Source of the DNA: Mucilaginibacter agri | GTDB lineage: Bacteria; Bacteroidota; Bacteroidia; Sphingobacteriales; Sphingobacteriaceae | Assembly (NCBI RefSeq): GCF_009928685.1 | Contig: NZ_WWEO01000041.1 | Location: 1 to 64,000, forward strand | Reading direction: 5' to 3' | DNA length: 64,000 bases | The notes under the pieces: model-generated | Database searches by the model: none | What the model saw: only the letters and a program-made list of their open reading frames with translations | What the model was told of the DNA's origin: nothing | Part shown: positions 33,310 to 42,806 of the stretch, in pieces | Position numbering within the stretch: the first letter of the stretch is position 1 | Layout of the letters: each line of letters begins with the position of its first letter | Program-made: the position numbers and the translations under genes

Positions 33310-34551
33310 TTACAACACTACTCCCCCCAGCCCCTCTATCTTCCTCCCAATTACCACCCTATCCCCTTCTGTCTTCGCCAATTCTAACGCCTTTTCAAAA
33401 TGCTCCCTTGCTTTAATGGGGTCAATAGTTTTATACAATTCACCTAAAAGCACATAGTAAAAACGGTTATCGGTCAACCCCAATTTTTCGGCTTCGGCAA
33501 TGGCTGCGGTGTTGCCTTTAACTTTGGCTAAGGCATAAGTGCGGTTAAGTGCTGCAATTGGCGAATATTCCAGAGCCAGCAGTTGATTAAACAGATGCAA
33601 TATGTTTTCCCATTTTTCGGGGGTATCGGCTTTGATGGTGTGCCAGTAGGCAATGCTGGCTTCGAGGTGGTATTTAGAGAGTTGGTTGCCGGTGGCGGCC
33701 TGCTTTAAATACCATGCGCCTTTGGCTATCATTTGGTGGTCCCACAGGCGTTCGTCCTGATCCGCATAGAGTACTATTTCGCCGCTCTCATTTTTACGGG
33801 CTTCGAAACGTGAGGTCTGGAAATACATTAATGCCAGCAAAGCATTAACCTGTGGCTTGTTGGTCTGCGGGTTGTTAATCAGCATCTGGGTTAAGCGGAT
33901 AGCTTCGAGGCACAAGTCGCGGCGGAGAATGCTATCCTGGCTTTCGGAATAATAGCCTTCGTTAAACAATAAATACAAAGTAGCTAACACCGTGTTTAGC
34001 CGGGCATCTATCTCGGCTTCGGGTGGGAAACCGACGATGATCTTTTCGGCCCGTAGCTTATCCTTAGCGCGAAACAGCCTCTTGTTAATGGTTTCTTTAT
34101 TGGTTAAAAATGCATTGGCAATTTCTTCGATCCCCAATCCGCAGAGTATGCGCAGAGCCAGGCCTATTTGCGCTTCGGGAGGTATAACGGGGGTGCAAAT
34201 AGCAAACAGCATCTGTAACTGACTGTCGGCAATGTTTTGCGTAGAGAGGTCAATTTCGATACTGTATGAGCCATCGTATCTCGACTTAACTTCAGGTGCA
34301 ACCTTATCTATAAAGATATAATCGCGGGTTATCCGGTTTTTAGCTTTATTCTTAGCAACCGAATACAACCAGGCCACCGGGTTGGGCGGGATGCCTTTAT
34401 AAGGCCAGCTTTCCAACGCAGTCAGAAAAGTTTCGCTGGCAATATCTTCGGCCGTATCGATGTTCTCTATCCCCAGTAATTTAACCAACACGGCGGTTAT
34501 TTTACTAAACTCCGTGCGGAACAGGTTGGGGATTAGCTCGGGCTGTTGCAT
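33310..34551 (-). CDS. ECF42-type RNA polymerase sigma factor
   Basis: 413 residues. Region 2 is DTAEDIASETFLTALESWPY (37-56), and region 4 is LCGLGIEEIANAFLTNKETI around 138-157. A long C-terminal extension starts with LNTVLATLYLLFNEGYYSE, the DUF6596 domain, followed by TPR-like helices. This layout is the ECF42 group, whose members have no anti-sigma factor; the C-terminal extension is needed for activity in studied cases, and the usual targets are adjacent DGPF/YCII genes. Such a gene lies 45 bases upstream on the same strand, so a two-gene self-contained regulatory unit is likely. Confidence 0.9.
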   Translation of the reverse strand: MQQPELIPNLFRTEFSKITAVLVKLLGIENIDTAEDIASETFLTALESWPYKGIPPNPVAWLYSVAKNKAKNRITRDYIFIDKVAPEVKSRYDGSYSIEIDLSTQNIADSQLQMLFAICTPVIPPEAQIGLALRILCGLGIEEIANAFLTNKETINKRLFRAKDKLRAEKIIVGFPPEAEIDARLNTVLATLYLLFNEGYYSESQDSILRRDLCLEAIRLTQMLINNPQTNKPQVNALLALMYFQTSRFEARKNESGEIVLYADQDERLWDHQMIAKGAWYLKQAATGNQLSKYHLEASIAYWHTIKADTPEKWENILHLFNQLLALEYSPIAALNRTYALAKVKGNTAAIAEAEKLGLTDNRFYYVLLGELYKTIDPIKAREHFEKALELAKTEGDRVVIGRKIEGLGGVVL

Positions 34552-34596
34552 ATTTAAAGTAAACCCCTACGCCTGTAGCATAGGGGTTTTAATAAG

Positions 34597-34950
34597 TTAG
34601 TGGGTGCCGTCGTTTTTGGCAATTTTGCGCACTTCCATGGTATTGCCTTCGCCTTGCAAAACCGGGCAGCCTTTGGCAAATTCTACTGCTTCGTCAAAAG
34701 ACTCGGCCCTTACGGTTATCAAACCGCCAATGGTTTCTTTAATATCGCCGAAGGGGCCATTGGTTACCATCTTATCGTGGCCAACTACCCGTGCACCATC
34801 GAAGAGTAAGCCTGTGCCGCCAACAAATTTATTTTGGGCAGCAATGCCGCCAATCCAGTCCATGGTTTGTTTCATCCAGATTTGCATTTGCTCGGGCGAA
34901 GCTATTTTAGTTCCGTCCTCGTGTCTCATAATTAATGCGTACTCGTCCAT
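34597..34950 (-). CDS. YCII-related (DGPF-type) protein
   Basis: 117 residues of the YCII-related family. The family motif DGPF appears as TNGPFGD (64-70), and the C-terminal half has the expected GGLITVRAESFDEAVEFAKG helix-strand pattern. Members are small alpha/beta-barrel proteins, often dimeric, with unknown substrate. First gene of the ECF42 unit and its probable target. No signal peptide. Confidence 0.85.
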   Translation of the reverse strand: MDEYALIMRHEDGTKIASPEQMQIWMKQTMDWIGGIAAQNKFVGGTGLLFDGARVVGHDKMVTNGPFGDIKETIGGLITVRAESFDEAVEFAKGCPVLQGEGNTMEVRKIAKNDGTH

Positions 34951-35124
34951 GTTGTTTTAAATTTAAATGTTAACAATCATTCGTTTTTAACATCATATCA
35001 ATCGGCAGATCCGGAATTGGACAATGCCCGCAATTTTTTTGGGTTAATAATTAATTCAATTTAGCAAAAGCGCGTTAATTACGCCCAAACCAATTATATT
35101 AGCAATCAATAAATTCTTATCACC

Positions 35125-36663
35125 TTGTTAGTTAAAACATTTGGCAGCGCTGTTTACGGTATAGAAGCCACCACCATTACCGTCGAAGTTAATATTGCTG
35201 CCGGCACCAAATATTTCATAGTCGGCCTGCCCGATAACGCCATTAAAGAAAGTTATTACCGCATAGAATCCGCCTTAAAAAACTGTAACTATCGTATGCC
35301 GCGCCAACAAGTTGTGGTTAACATGGCTCCCGCAGATATCCGTAAAGAAGGTTCGGCCTATGATTTAACTATTGCCACGGCGGTGATGGCCGCTTCCGGC
35401 CAGATCGAAGCGGAAGAACTCGACAAATACATTATTATGGGCGAACTGTCGTTAGACGGAACCCTGCAGCCTATTAAGGGCGCTTTGCCTATTGCCATAC
35501 AAGCGCGCAAGGAGGGCTTCAAGGGATTTATCCTCCCCAAACAAAACGCCCGCGAAGCTGCCATTGTAAATGATCTCGACGTTTACGGAGTTGAAAGCAT
35601 CAAACAACTAGTCGACTTTTTTAACGGCGACCTTAAACTGGAAGCCGAAGTAGTAAATACACGCGACGAGTTTTACAACAGCCTCAGCAATTACGACAGC
35701 GACTTTAGCGAAGTAAAAGGCCAGGAAAATATTAAACGGGCTCTAGAAATTGCTGCCGCAGGCGGTCATAATGTGATATTGATTGGTCCGCCGGGAGCAG
35801 GTAAAACAATGCTGGCAAAAAGGCTGCCTTCAATATTGCCTCCGCTTAGTTTAATGGAGTCTCTAGAGACTACCAAGATCCATTCGGTAGCAGGTAAACT
35901 TTCGTCTGCAGATGCCCTGGTAACGGTAAGGCCTTTCCGTTCGCCGCATCATACGGTATCTGATGTTGCGCTGGTTGGCGGCGGCGGTAACCCGCAACCG
36001 GGCGAAATATCCTTAGCCCATAACGGTGTTTTGTTTCTGGACGAATTGCCTGAGTTTAAGCGCAGCGTACTGGAGGTAATGCGCCAGCCGTTGGAAGAGC
36101 GAAGGGTAACTATTTCGCGTGCTAAGTTCACAGTCGATTATCCGTCGAGCTTTATGTTGGTGGCCAGCATGAACCCCTGCCCCTGCGGTTATTACAACCA
36201 CCCGGAGAAAGAATGCGTTTGCCCGCCCGGGGTGGTTCAAAAATATCTGAGCAAAATATCCGGGCCACTACTGGACCGTATCGACCTCCACGTAGAAGTT
36301 ACCCCGGTAAACTTTAACGAATTATCTTCTGACCGCAAAGCTGAAGAAAGCGAATTGATCCGCGAACGGGTGATCAAAGCACGCGAGATCCAAATCGAAC
36401 GCTTCGGCGAAAGACCCGATCTGCATGCCAATGCCCAAATGAGTCCGCAAATGGTTCGCGAACTATGCAAGATAAGCACCGCCGGGCAAAATCTATTGAA
36501 GAAAGCCATGGAGAAGCTGGGCTTATCCGCCCGCGCTTACGACCGCATACTCAAAGTAGCCCGCACCATAGCCGATCTGGCCGCGAGCGAAGAGATCCAG
36601 TTGGAGCATCTGGCCGAGGCAATACATTTTAGGAGCTTGGATAGAGAGGGATGGGCAGGGTAA
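35125..36663 (+). CDS. yifB: YifB/ComM-family Mg-chelatase-like AAA ATPase
   Basis: 512 residues. N-terminal ChlI-like domain, then the AAA core with Walker A GPPGAGKT (221-228), Walker B FLDELPEF (D306, E307), and a cysteine-rich NPCPCGYY...ECVCPPG loop. The family start [14 protein letters not shown] is read from a TTG at 35125. The preceding in-frame codons hit a stop at 35110 without an ATG, and the next ATG lies far inside the domain, so TTG is the start. ComM helicases act in branch migration during natural transformation; whether this organism is competent is not shown. Confidence 0.92.
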   Translation: MLVKTFGSAVYGIEATTITVEVNIAAGTKYFIVGLPDNAIKESYYRIESALKNCNYRMPRQQVVVNMAPADIRKEGSAYDLTIATAVMAASGQIEAEELDKYIIMGELSLDGTLQPIKGALPIAIQARKEGFKGFILPKQNAREAAIVNDLDVYGVESIKQLVDFFNGDLKLEAEVVNTRDEFYNSLSNYDSDFSEVKGQENIKRALEIAAAGGHNVILIGPPGAGKTMLAKRLPSILPPLSLMESLETTKIHSVAGKLSSADALVTVRPFRSPHHTVSDVALVGGGGNPQPGEISLAHNGVLFLDELPEFKRSVLEVMRQPLEERRVTISRAKFTVDYPSSFMLVASMNPCPCGYYNHPEKECVCPPGVVQKYLSKISGPLLDRIDLHVEVTPVNFNELSSDRKAEESELIRERVIKAREIQIERFGERPDLHANAQMSPQMVRELCKISTAGQNLLKKAMEKLGLSARAYDRILKVARTIADLAASEEIQLEHLAEAIHFRSLDREGWAG

Positions 36664-36666
36664 AAG

Positions 36667-36694
36667 AGAGGCAAGAGCCGAGAAACAGGAATCA
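36667..36694 (+). repeat. Heptad array, word AGAATCA, behind yifB
   Basis: Four in-register heptads (AGAGGCA to GGAATCA) begin seven bases behind the yifB stop codon start. Same word and phase as the array behind the Omp85-like gene (32799-32826). Confidence 0.7.
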
Positions 36695-36770
36695 AGACCA
36701 TAACTTTCGGCTGTCACCCCCGGGGCTTAGAAGTGTGGTGCGGGTAGCTTGACAGGTTAACTTGCATTAT

Positions 36771-36880
36771 AAACAGGCCGCCCCTATATCCTTCGAGTCT
36801 CTCAGGATGACAGCGCTCTTTACTATTCTAAAAGTGCAAAATAGGTGTCACACTGAGGCGCTCGAAGTGTGGTGCGGATG
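36771..36880. repeat. REP-like repeat left of GIY-YIG gene
   Basis: Direct-repeat copy starting AAACAGGCCG at 36771 and reaching about 36818. It contains the arm ATCCTTCGAGTCTCTCAGGA onward (36788-36812), and an imperfect reverse-complement arm TGTCACACTGAGGCGCTCGA onward lies at 36846-36870. A GAAGTGTGGTGCGG word occurs both here (near 36865) and at 36730. Confidence 0.82.
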
Positions 36881-36904
36881 GCCTTAATCATTATTCATAA
36901 TCAT

Positions 36905-37192
36905 ATGAACCAATACTTTGTTTACATCCTTCATTGCGCGGATCAATCGTATTATACGGGCGTAACAAATAATCTGGAAAGACGCTTTGTAGAACATGAA
37001 ACAGGAATTAATTCACAATGCTATACCTATAAAAGACGACCACTAAAATTAGTTTTTCACGAACGTTTTGAGAATGTCAACCAAGCCATTGCTTTTGAGA
37101 AGCAAGTAAAGGGCTGGAGTAGAATAAAAAAGGAGGCGATTATTAACGGCAAATGGGAAATATTACCAGAGTTATCTAAAAGAAAGATGTAA
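36905..37192 (+). CDS. GIY-YIG nuclease-domain protein
   Basis: 95 residues from the ATG at 36905; the longer frame adds twelve residues without domain character. The nuclease motif appears as YFVYIL (GIY part) and YYTGVTNNLERR (YIG part with the catalytic Arg), and the C-terminal FEKQVKGWSRIKKEAII gives the conserved Glu and basic helix. These single-domain UvrC-like nucleases are common, often multicopy, in Bacteroidota with no proven role. Near-identical direct repeats lie on both sides (36771 and 37199), so the gene looks like a mobile or repeat-linked unit. Confidence 0.87.
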   Translation: MNQYFVYILHCADQSYYTGVTNNLERRFVEHETGINSQCYTYKRRPLKLVFHERFENVNQAIAFEKQVKGWSRIKKEAIINGKWEILPELSKRKM

Positions 37193-37198
37193 CTCATA

Positions 37199-37246
37199 AA
37201 ACAGGCCGACCCTATATCCTTCGAGTCCCTCTGGATGACAGCGCTC
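37199..37246. repeat. REP-like repeat right of GIY-YIG gene
   Basis: Second copy of the direct repeat, starting AAACAGGCCG at 37199 with the arm ATCCTTCGAGTCCCTCTGGA onward at 37216-37240 and GCGCTC behind it. Compared by eye with 36771-36818, only about three positions differ. Confidence 0.82.
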
Positions 37247-37340
37247 CTTTATAACAGAATACAGCTTCCCACCGCTCCTTATACTGCGCCTGCATACTTA
37301 AGATTAATGTTTAGAATTACACCATTGCATAGTTAACAGA

Positions 37341-39554
37341 TTACTTAGCAAACTTAATATCCACCAGCACTCCCTTACTCTCGTTACCATACTTCAATAA
37401 TAAAGTATGACTACCGGCATCCCAAGCCTGAGCTACTTTCACAGACTGATGCTCATTATTTATCGCATGCACATGCATTGGTTTACCCGGCAAAAATATC
37501 CTCAATACGTTTTGCGTATTATCGGGACTTTTAGTTATAAACGAATAACTGTTTGCCGTGATTTTTTCGTCCGAAACCCGGGCTGCTCCTGCTAATACTG
37601 CTGGCTTTGTCGAGGTAATTTTATCGAGATCATAAAGTAATGACTGGGTGCCGGCGGCAATCGTCTTCTCGGTTATAACCGGAAGTTCTGTATTAAATAG
37701 GTCGATGAATTTCCCCTTTAAAACCAATGGCTTATTTCCATCATGTTCGTCCATTACGGCAGAAACGATATATGCGCCGCGTTTCAACACAAAATTATTT
37801 TTATAGGCAATTGTACTCCCTTTGCTTTGTACGCTATATGCTTTTGCTACCACACTCATAAAATGGTTATCGCCATTGGGCTGCATAATTAAATCGGCAG
37901 GGTTTTCGCGGATCAGGATAAATTTCCCTTTGCCTACACTATATTCTTCTTTACCATCAACGGGGGTAAATCCCATCAACTTTAACAAATGCTGCGATGG
38001 CGTTTTAAAGGCCATTCCGGCTTCGTTCCACCACTCCTTTACTTGTTGAAATGGATCGTCGTCTTTACCACAGTATACAAGTGTGCCGCCATTTTTTACC
38101 CATTGCGCCAATTGCTCATGTACCTTAGCACTGTTGGGTTTTAGATCGGCATAACTCATCATTAATACCTTCGTATCTCTTAAACTTTCTGCGTAGCCTA
38201 AGTTCTCCATATGGGCAACCTGCACAGGTACACCTCGTTTTACAAAAGGCATAACCATACCATAAAAATTAGAAAGCTGCGGATCACTGTACCCCTGATG
38301 CTCTGGGAAACGCTGGAACATAATCGAATTGCCTATTAATACCGATATACCATGCGCCCCGCTAACTTTGTTGGCAGTAACGGGCATGTGTTGCAGGCTA
38401 TTAACCATAATTTGCATTTGGGTGGCGAAAGCGGGGTCAATGGGTTCGGGAGCCGATTGCTCATTGGGTTTAAACTTACCCAGGTAAATACGGTTGGGCC
38501 ATGGCATTACCTCAAACTTATTAACGGTTGGGTATAACAGTTCGGCCGTAAAGGTGGCCTCATAGTTTTTCTTATAATCTTCCCAGGTACGCACGCCGTC
38601 CTCAATTGGGTCTGTCAGGAAGTAAACGGTGCGGTGCGTGGGCGCAGTCATAGACCAAACAGTGCCGTACTCTAAAAAGGCATTTTCAAAAACACGTTCT
38701 TTTTTAATGCCATTAAAATAAGTAGGCACTCTAGATGTGCCGGTCCATACCTGCGCTATGTAACCATCAACATATTTTAACGAAGCCAGGCTTGCTTCGG
38801 GACTAACAATACCCCAGGCTGCGTAATTTAATAAAGAGTGCGTTGGCACAAAGCATTTAACGTTTAAGCCTTTCTGCGCGCTGTATTCTTTAACGTATTT
38901 AAAAACATCGCCCAGCAGGTTATAAAAAAGCTGGTATTTTAATTTGGACGACAGATAAGTGGCTTCCGGGCTTTGGTCCTGCGGTATCCATGGCGATTTA
39001 TAATACGACTGCCAGGCGGCTTTAAAGGCCGGGCTATATCCACCTTGCGTCCAAAACTCGGGCTCTTCTAAATAAACTGCGGTCACACCTGCATCTACCG
39101 CACGCTTACATGCCTGTTTTAAATATTCGGTGTATGATGCTGTGGGTACAACGTAAGGCACGGTACCTTCGTTATGCCAAATGGTTTTGCCGTTTATATC
39201 CTGCTGGCCTTCGTTCAAGTGTTGCTTGCCATCAAACCGGCCCGAAAAATAATCTTGGTATTCGCCCCAGGCGCTTCCTGTCATAAACTGCACGTTATAG
39301 CCATGTTTGCGCCACGATGCTACTCTGCTTTCAAATGTGCTATCCACACCGTAAACCATAACAATGTCAGAGCGTACGTCGAAAACCGCTTTCCAGGGTT
39401 CTGCAATCTGTACAGATGTTTTAGATGCTGTATCTTTCAATATGCCCTGCCCTTTTGCATTAAATAGCGCTGACAAGAGCAATATTAGTGATAGCCGATA
39501 TTTCAATCTTTTAAAAAAAGATAGTTGCGGAGGGAGCAGGAGGGATGGTGTCAT
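37341..39554 (-). CDS. Secreted putative glycoside-hydrolase-like protein
   Basis: 737 residues. A signal peptide ends near AKG-Q (residue 36). The first 400 residues look like a TIM barrel: repeated strand-helix units, the acidic VYLEEPEFWTQGG (about 159-171) and aromatic patches such as YIAQVWTGTSR. Next comes a Rossmann-like region (VLMMSYADLKPN, GGTLVYCGKDDD), similar to the trimerisation/GATase-like domain of beta-galactosidases, then a beta-rich C-terminus. This order resembles glycosidases of clan A, but I cannot assign a family or confirm both catalytic acids. Single gene, no SusCD pair adjacent. Confidence 0.5.
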   Translation of the reverse strand: MTPSLLLPPQLSFFKRLKYRLSLILLLSALFNAKGQGILKDTASKTSVQIAEPWKAVFDVRSDIVMVYGVDSTFESRVASWRKHGYNVQFMTGSAWGEYQDYFSGRFDGKQHLNEGQQDINGKTIWHNEGTVPYVVPTASYTEYLKQACKRAVDAGVTAVYLEEPEFWTQGGYSPAFKAAWQSYYKSPWIPQDQSPEATYLSSKLKYQLFYNLLGDVFKYVKEYSAQKGLNVKCFVPTHSLLNYAAWGIVSPEASLASLKYVDGYIAQVWTGTSRVPTYFNGIKKERVFENAFLEYGTVWSMTAPTHRTVYFLTDPIEDGVRTWEDYKKNYEATFTAELLYPTVNKFEVMPWPNRIYLGKFKPNEQSAPEPIDPAFATQMQIMVNSLQHMPVTANKVSGAHGISVLIGNSIMFQRFPEHQGYSDPQLSNFYGMVMPFVKRGVPVQVAHMENLGYAESLRDTKVLMMSYADLKPNSAKVHEQLAQWVKNGGTLVYCGKDDDPFQQVKEWWNEAGMAFKTPSQHLLKLMGFTPVDGKEEYSVGKGKFILIRENPADLIMQPNGDNHFMSVVAKAYSVQSKGSTIAYKNNFVLKRGAYIVSAVMDEHDGNKPLVLKGKFIDLFNTELPVITEKTIAAGTQSLLYDLDKITSTKPAVLAGAARVSDEKITANSYSFITKSPDNTQNVLRIFLPGKPMHVHAINNEHQSVKVAQAWDAGSHTLLLKYGNESKGVLVDIKFAK

Positions 39555-39804
39555 TTTATTAATCGAAATGATAGATTATTGCAAATAAAGCACATTAAAT
39601 GTTTAAACATTGTATTCTTCTTAAAAAGGATGCATTTTTATTAAAAACATTACTTTGCCTGCCCGGGCAATAATAAACTATTGCGCAATTTCCCGCCAAG
39701 CAGTTTATACTGTCATCCCACTGTAAAATACTTAGAACGTTTCTAAATAGCCGATTCTACTATAATAAGTTGAAACCCTTTATATCTTTCCCGGCTTAAT
39801 TAAA

Positions 39805-39813
39805 TAATTTTGC
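39805..39813 (+). promoter_or_regulatory. Candidate sdh promoter, -7 element TAATTTTGC
   Basis: Exact TAnnTTTG match 20 bases before the sdhC ATG. No clear -33 TTTG at standard spacing. Confidence 0.5.
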
Positions 39814-39832
39814 CGAAATAAATCTGTTAATA

Positions 39833-40609
39833 ATGAGCGAAACTAAACAAACCTTTAACTCGTCACTGGGAAAAAAGCTTATCATGGCTTTAACGGGCTT
39901 GTTTTTGTGTACTTTTTTAATTGTACACCTTGGCGGTAACCTTTTACTTTTTTGTAAAGATGGCGGTTACAGCTTTAACATGTATGCCAATTTCCTGACA
40001 CACTTTCCACCGATTGAGGTTGTTGCTTACATCTTGTATGCCAGTATACTGGTACACGCGTTGTATGCAATTATCTTAACCACCAAAAACCGCAAGGCCA
40101 GGCCAATTGGTTATGCAGTAGCAACTAAAGCGCCTGCAAGCTGGTCGTCAAAAAACATGGGCCTTTTAGGTTCAATCCTGTTTGTGTTTATCGTTATCCA
40201 CATGGGCGATTTCTGGTACAAGTACAAGTTTACCAACACGGTAGCTTTTAAAGAATACCGCACTAACCTTGCTACAGGCGAAAGAACTGAAGCAGCTTAC
40301 ACACCAGAGAAAGCTGATTTTGAGCATTCACAATCATTTGATGGCAATACCGAAATTATCCGTGTTAAAGACTTACACGCACGTGTGCAGGAAAGCTTTA
40401 GCCAGTTATGGTATGTTGCCCTTTACGTAATTGCAATGGGTGCGTTAACCTTCCACATGGCGCATGGTTTCCAAAGTGCTTTCAGAACTATGGGTTGGGT
40501 ACACCGCAAATACACCCCGATTGTTGAGTTTATCGGCACATGGTTTTTCGGAGCTATTATCCCGCTTGGATTTGCCGCAATGCCGGTTGTTTATTATTTC
40601 ATGAAGTAG
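39833..40609 (+). CDS. sdhC: Succinate dehydrogenase cytochrome b558 subunit
   Basis: 258 residues with about five membrane helices. Histidines in the helices (LIVHLGGNLLLF at 25-36, LVHALYAII, IHMGDFW and FHMAHGFQSAF) can ligate two hemes b, as in the diheme b558 anchors of Bacteroidota and epsilonproteobacteria. A soluble insert around 130-185 is typical of this lineage. It anchors the SdhAB head on the inner membrane and passes electrons to menaquinone. First gene of sdhCAB. Confidence 0.92.
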   Translation: MSETKQTFNSSLGKKLIMALTGLFLCTFLIVHLGGNLLLFCKDGGYSFNMYANFLTHFPPIEVVAYILYASILVHALYAIILTTKNRKARPIGYAVATKAPASWSSKNMGLLGSILFVFIVIHMGDFWYKYKFTNTVAFKEYRTNLATGERTEAAYTPEKADFEHSQSFDGNTEIIRVKDLHARVQESFSQLWYVALYVIAMGALTFHMAHGFQSAFRTMGWVHRKYTPIVEFIGTWFFGAIIPLGFAAMPVVYYFMK

Positions 40610-40613
40610 AATT

Positions 40614-40736
40614 AGTTGAATAGTTAAGCTGGTTGATTACGTTGAATAAGTTAGATTAAGTTGAACAAGTTTTTAAAACCCTAATCAACTCAATCAACAG
40701 CTCACTCAATCAACCATCACTAAGTCAACCACTCAC
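40614..40736. repeat. Inverted octad array between sdhC and sdhA
   Basis: Left side: octads of AGTTGAAT / GTTGATTN type from 40614 to about 40669. Right side: complementary CTAATCAA / CTCAATCA-type octads from 40681 to 40736. The two sides fill nearly the whole gap between the genes. Confidence 0.78.
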
Positions 40737-40757
40737 TAAATATAAATTAGAAAAGAA

Positions 40758-42692
40758 ATGAGTTTAGATGCCAAAGTTCCTCAGGGCCCTTTAGCCGAAA
40801 AATGGAGCAAGCATAAGTTTAACTTAAAGCTGGTTAACCCGGCCAACAAGCGTAAATACGATGTAATTATTGTAGGTACCGGTTTGGCAGGTGCATCAGC
40901 AGCAGCTTCACTGGCCGAGCTGGGTTATAATGTAAAAGCTTTCTGTTTTCAGGATAGCCCCCGTCGTGCACACTCTATTGCTGCGCAAGGTGGTATTAAC
41001 GCTGCCAAAAACTATCGTAATGATGGCGACAGCGTTTACCGTTTATTTTATGATACTATTAAAGGCGGCGACTACCGCGCACGTGAAGCCAACGTACACC
41101 GTTTGGCCGAAGTTTCGGTAAACATCATCGACCAATGTGTGGCGCAAGGCGTTCCTTTCGCCCGCGAATACGGAGGTTTACTAGATAACCGCTCATTTGG
41201 TGGTGCGCAAGTATCACGTACGTTCTACGCACGTGGCCAAACAGGACAGCAGTTATTATTAGGTGCATACTCTGCCCTAAACCGCCAGATACATGAGGGT
41301 AAAGTAAAAATGTATACCCGTACCGAAATGCTTGATGTTGTTGTTGTTGACGGCAAAGCACAAGGTATCATTACCCGTAACTTAAAAACAGGCGAGATTG
41401 ATACGCACACCGGCCACGCAGTATTATTATGTACCGGTGGTTATGGTAACGTATTTTACCTTTCTACTAACGCAATCGGTTCTAATGTAACCGCAGCATG
41501 GCGTGCACACAAACGTGGTGCTTACTTTGCAAACCCTTGCTATACTCAAATTCACCCAACCTGTATTCCGGTAACGGGTACGCACCAGAGTAAGTTAACC
41601 CTGATGTCGGAATCGTTACGTAACGATGGCCGCGTTTGGGCGCCTAAGACTGTTGAAACTGCCGAAAAGCTGCGTAAAGGACAGATCAAAGCCAGCGACG
41701 TTAAAGAAGACGATCGCGATTACTTCCTGGAAAGAAAATACCCTGCTTTCGGTAACCTGGTTCCGCGCGACGTGGCTTCACGTAATGCAAAAGAAATGAG
41801 CGATGAAGGCCGTGGTGTTGGCACTACCGGTTTAGCAGTATATCTTGACTTTGCTGACGCGATTAAACGCCTTGGTGAAGAAACTGTTAGAGCTAAATAT
41901 GGTAACCTGTTTGATATGTACATCCAGATTACCGACGAAAACCCTTACAAACAACCAATGCGTATTTACCCTGCGGTACACTATACCATGGGTGGCCTTT
42001 GGGTTGACTATAACTTACAAACTACAGTACCTGGTTTATACTGCTTAGGTGAAGCTAACTTCTCCGATCACGGCGCTAATCGTTTAGGTGCGTCTGCATT
42101 AATGCAAGGTTTATCTGATGGTTACTTTGTAATCCCTTACACACTGGGTGATTACCTTGCTACTATCGGCCCGAAACCTGTTGACGCTAACCACCCTGCT
42201 TTTGCACAAACAAAGGCTGACGTTATTGCTCATGTTAATAAGCTATTAGCTTTAAAGGGTACTAAAACCGTAGTAGAATACCACCGCGAGTTAGGTAACA
42301 TTATGTGGGAATACTGTGGTATGGCCCGTACTGCTGAAGGCTTAACTAAAGCTAAAGGCCTTATTGCCGCACTGAAAGCCGATTTCTGGAAAAACGCCAT
42401 TGTTACCGGCCAAAACGAAGAGATCAACGCTGCATTAGAACGAGCTGGTCGTGTTGCCGACTTTATTGAGCTTGGCGAACTGATGGTTACAGACGCATTA
42501 ATGCGCAAAGAATCATGCGGTGGCCACTTCCGTTTAGAATCACAAACACCAGAAGGCGAAGCTTTACGCGATGACGAAAACTTTGCGTTTGTTGCCGCCT
42601 GGAAGTTTATGGGCGAAAACCAGGAAGAAGAGCTTAACAAAGAAGAACTGGTATTCGAGAACGTACATTTAGCACAAAGGAATTATAAATAG
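40758..42692 (+). CDS. sdhA: Succinate dehydrogenase / fumarate reductase flavoprotein
   Basis: 644 residues. The dinucleotide motif is [18 protein letters not shown] (39-56). The histidine in [11 protein letters not shown] (H72) is the expected covalent FAD attachment site. Active-site blocks HPTCIP (about residues 265-270) and [12 protein letters not shown] are intact. Length fits the non-proteobacterial b558-linked enzymes. Oxidises succinate to fumarate and can run in reverse. Well-conserved codon use suggests strong expression. Confidence 0.96.
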   Translation: MSLDAKVPQGPLAEKWSKHKFNLKLVNPANKRKYDVIIVGTGLAGASAAASLAELGYNVKAFCFQDSPRRAHSIAAQGGINAAKNYRNDGDSVYRLFYDTIKGGDYRAREANVHRLAEVSVNIIDQCVAQGVPFAREYGGLLDNRSFGGAQVSRTFYARGQTGQQLLLGAYSALNRQIHEGKVKMYTRTEMLDVVVVDGKAQGIITRNLKTGEIDTHTGHAVLLCTGGYGNVFYLSTNAIGSNVTAAWRAHKRGAYFANPCYTQIHPTCIPVTGTHQSKLTLMSESLRNDGRVWAPKTVETAEKLRKGQIKASDVKEDDRDYFLERKYPAFGNLVPRDVASRNAKEMSDEGRGVGTTGLAVYLDFADAIKRLGEETVRAKYGNLFDMYIQITDENPYKQPMRIYPAVHYTMGGLWVDYNLQTTVPGLYCLGEANFSDHGANRLGASALMQGLSDGYFVIPYTLGDYLATIGPKPVDANHPAFAQTKADVIAHVNKLLALKGTKTVVEYHRELGNIMWEYCGMARTAEGLTKAKGLIAALKADFWKNAIVTGQNEEINAALERAGRVADFIELGELMVTDALMRKESCGGHFRLESQTPEGEALRDDENFAFVAAWKFMGENQEEELNKEELVFENVHLAQRNYK

Positions 42693-42702
42693 TAGCTGTA
42701 GG

Positions 42703-42791
42703 GGGTATCAAGTAGCAAGTATAAAGTATCAGGATCTGATCAACTTGCAAAGCCGATTACTAACATACTTGATACTTGCTACTTGATACTG
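42703..42791. repeat. Inverted heptad array between sdhA and sdhB, word AAGTAKC
   Basis: Four heptads of AAGTATC type at 42703-42730 (first unit degenerate). Four complementary heptads, GATACTT type, lie at 42764-42791, ending 15 bases before the sdhB start. An 18-bp stretch of the left arm (42705-42722) is repeated as a perfect reverse complement in the right arm. Confidence 0.9.
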
Positions 42792-42806
42792 AAAATCTAT
42801 TAAAAG

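Noticed and set aside
42703..42791. CRISPR-like or rho-independent terminator reading of the heptad arrays
   Set aside because: Units are 7-8 bases without unique spacers, and the hairpins lack a T tract, so neither class fits.
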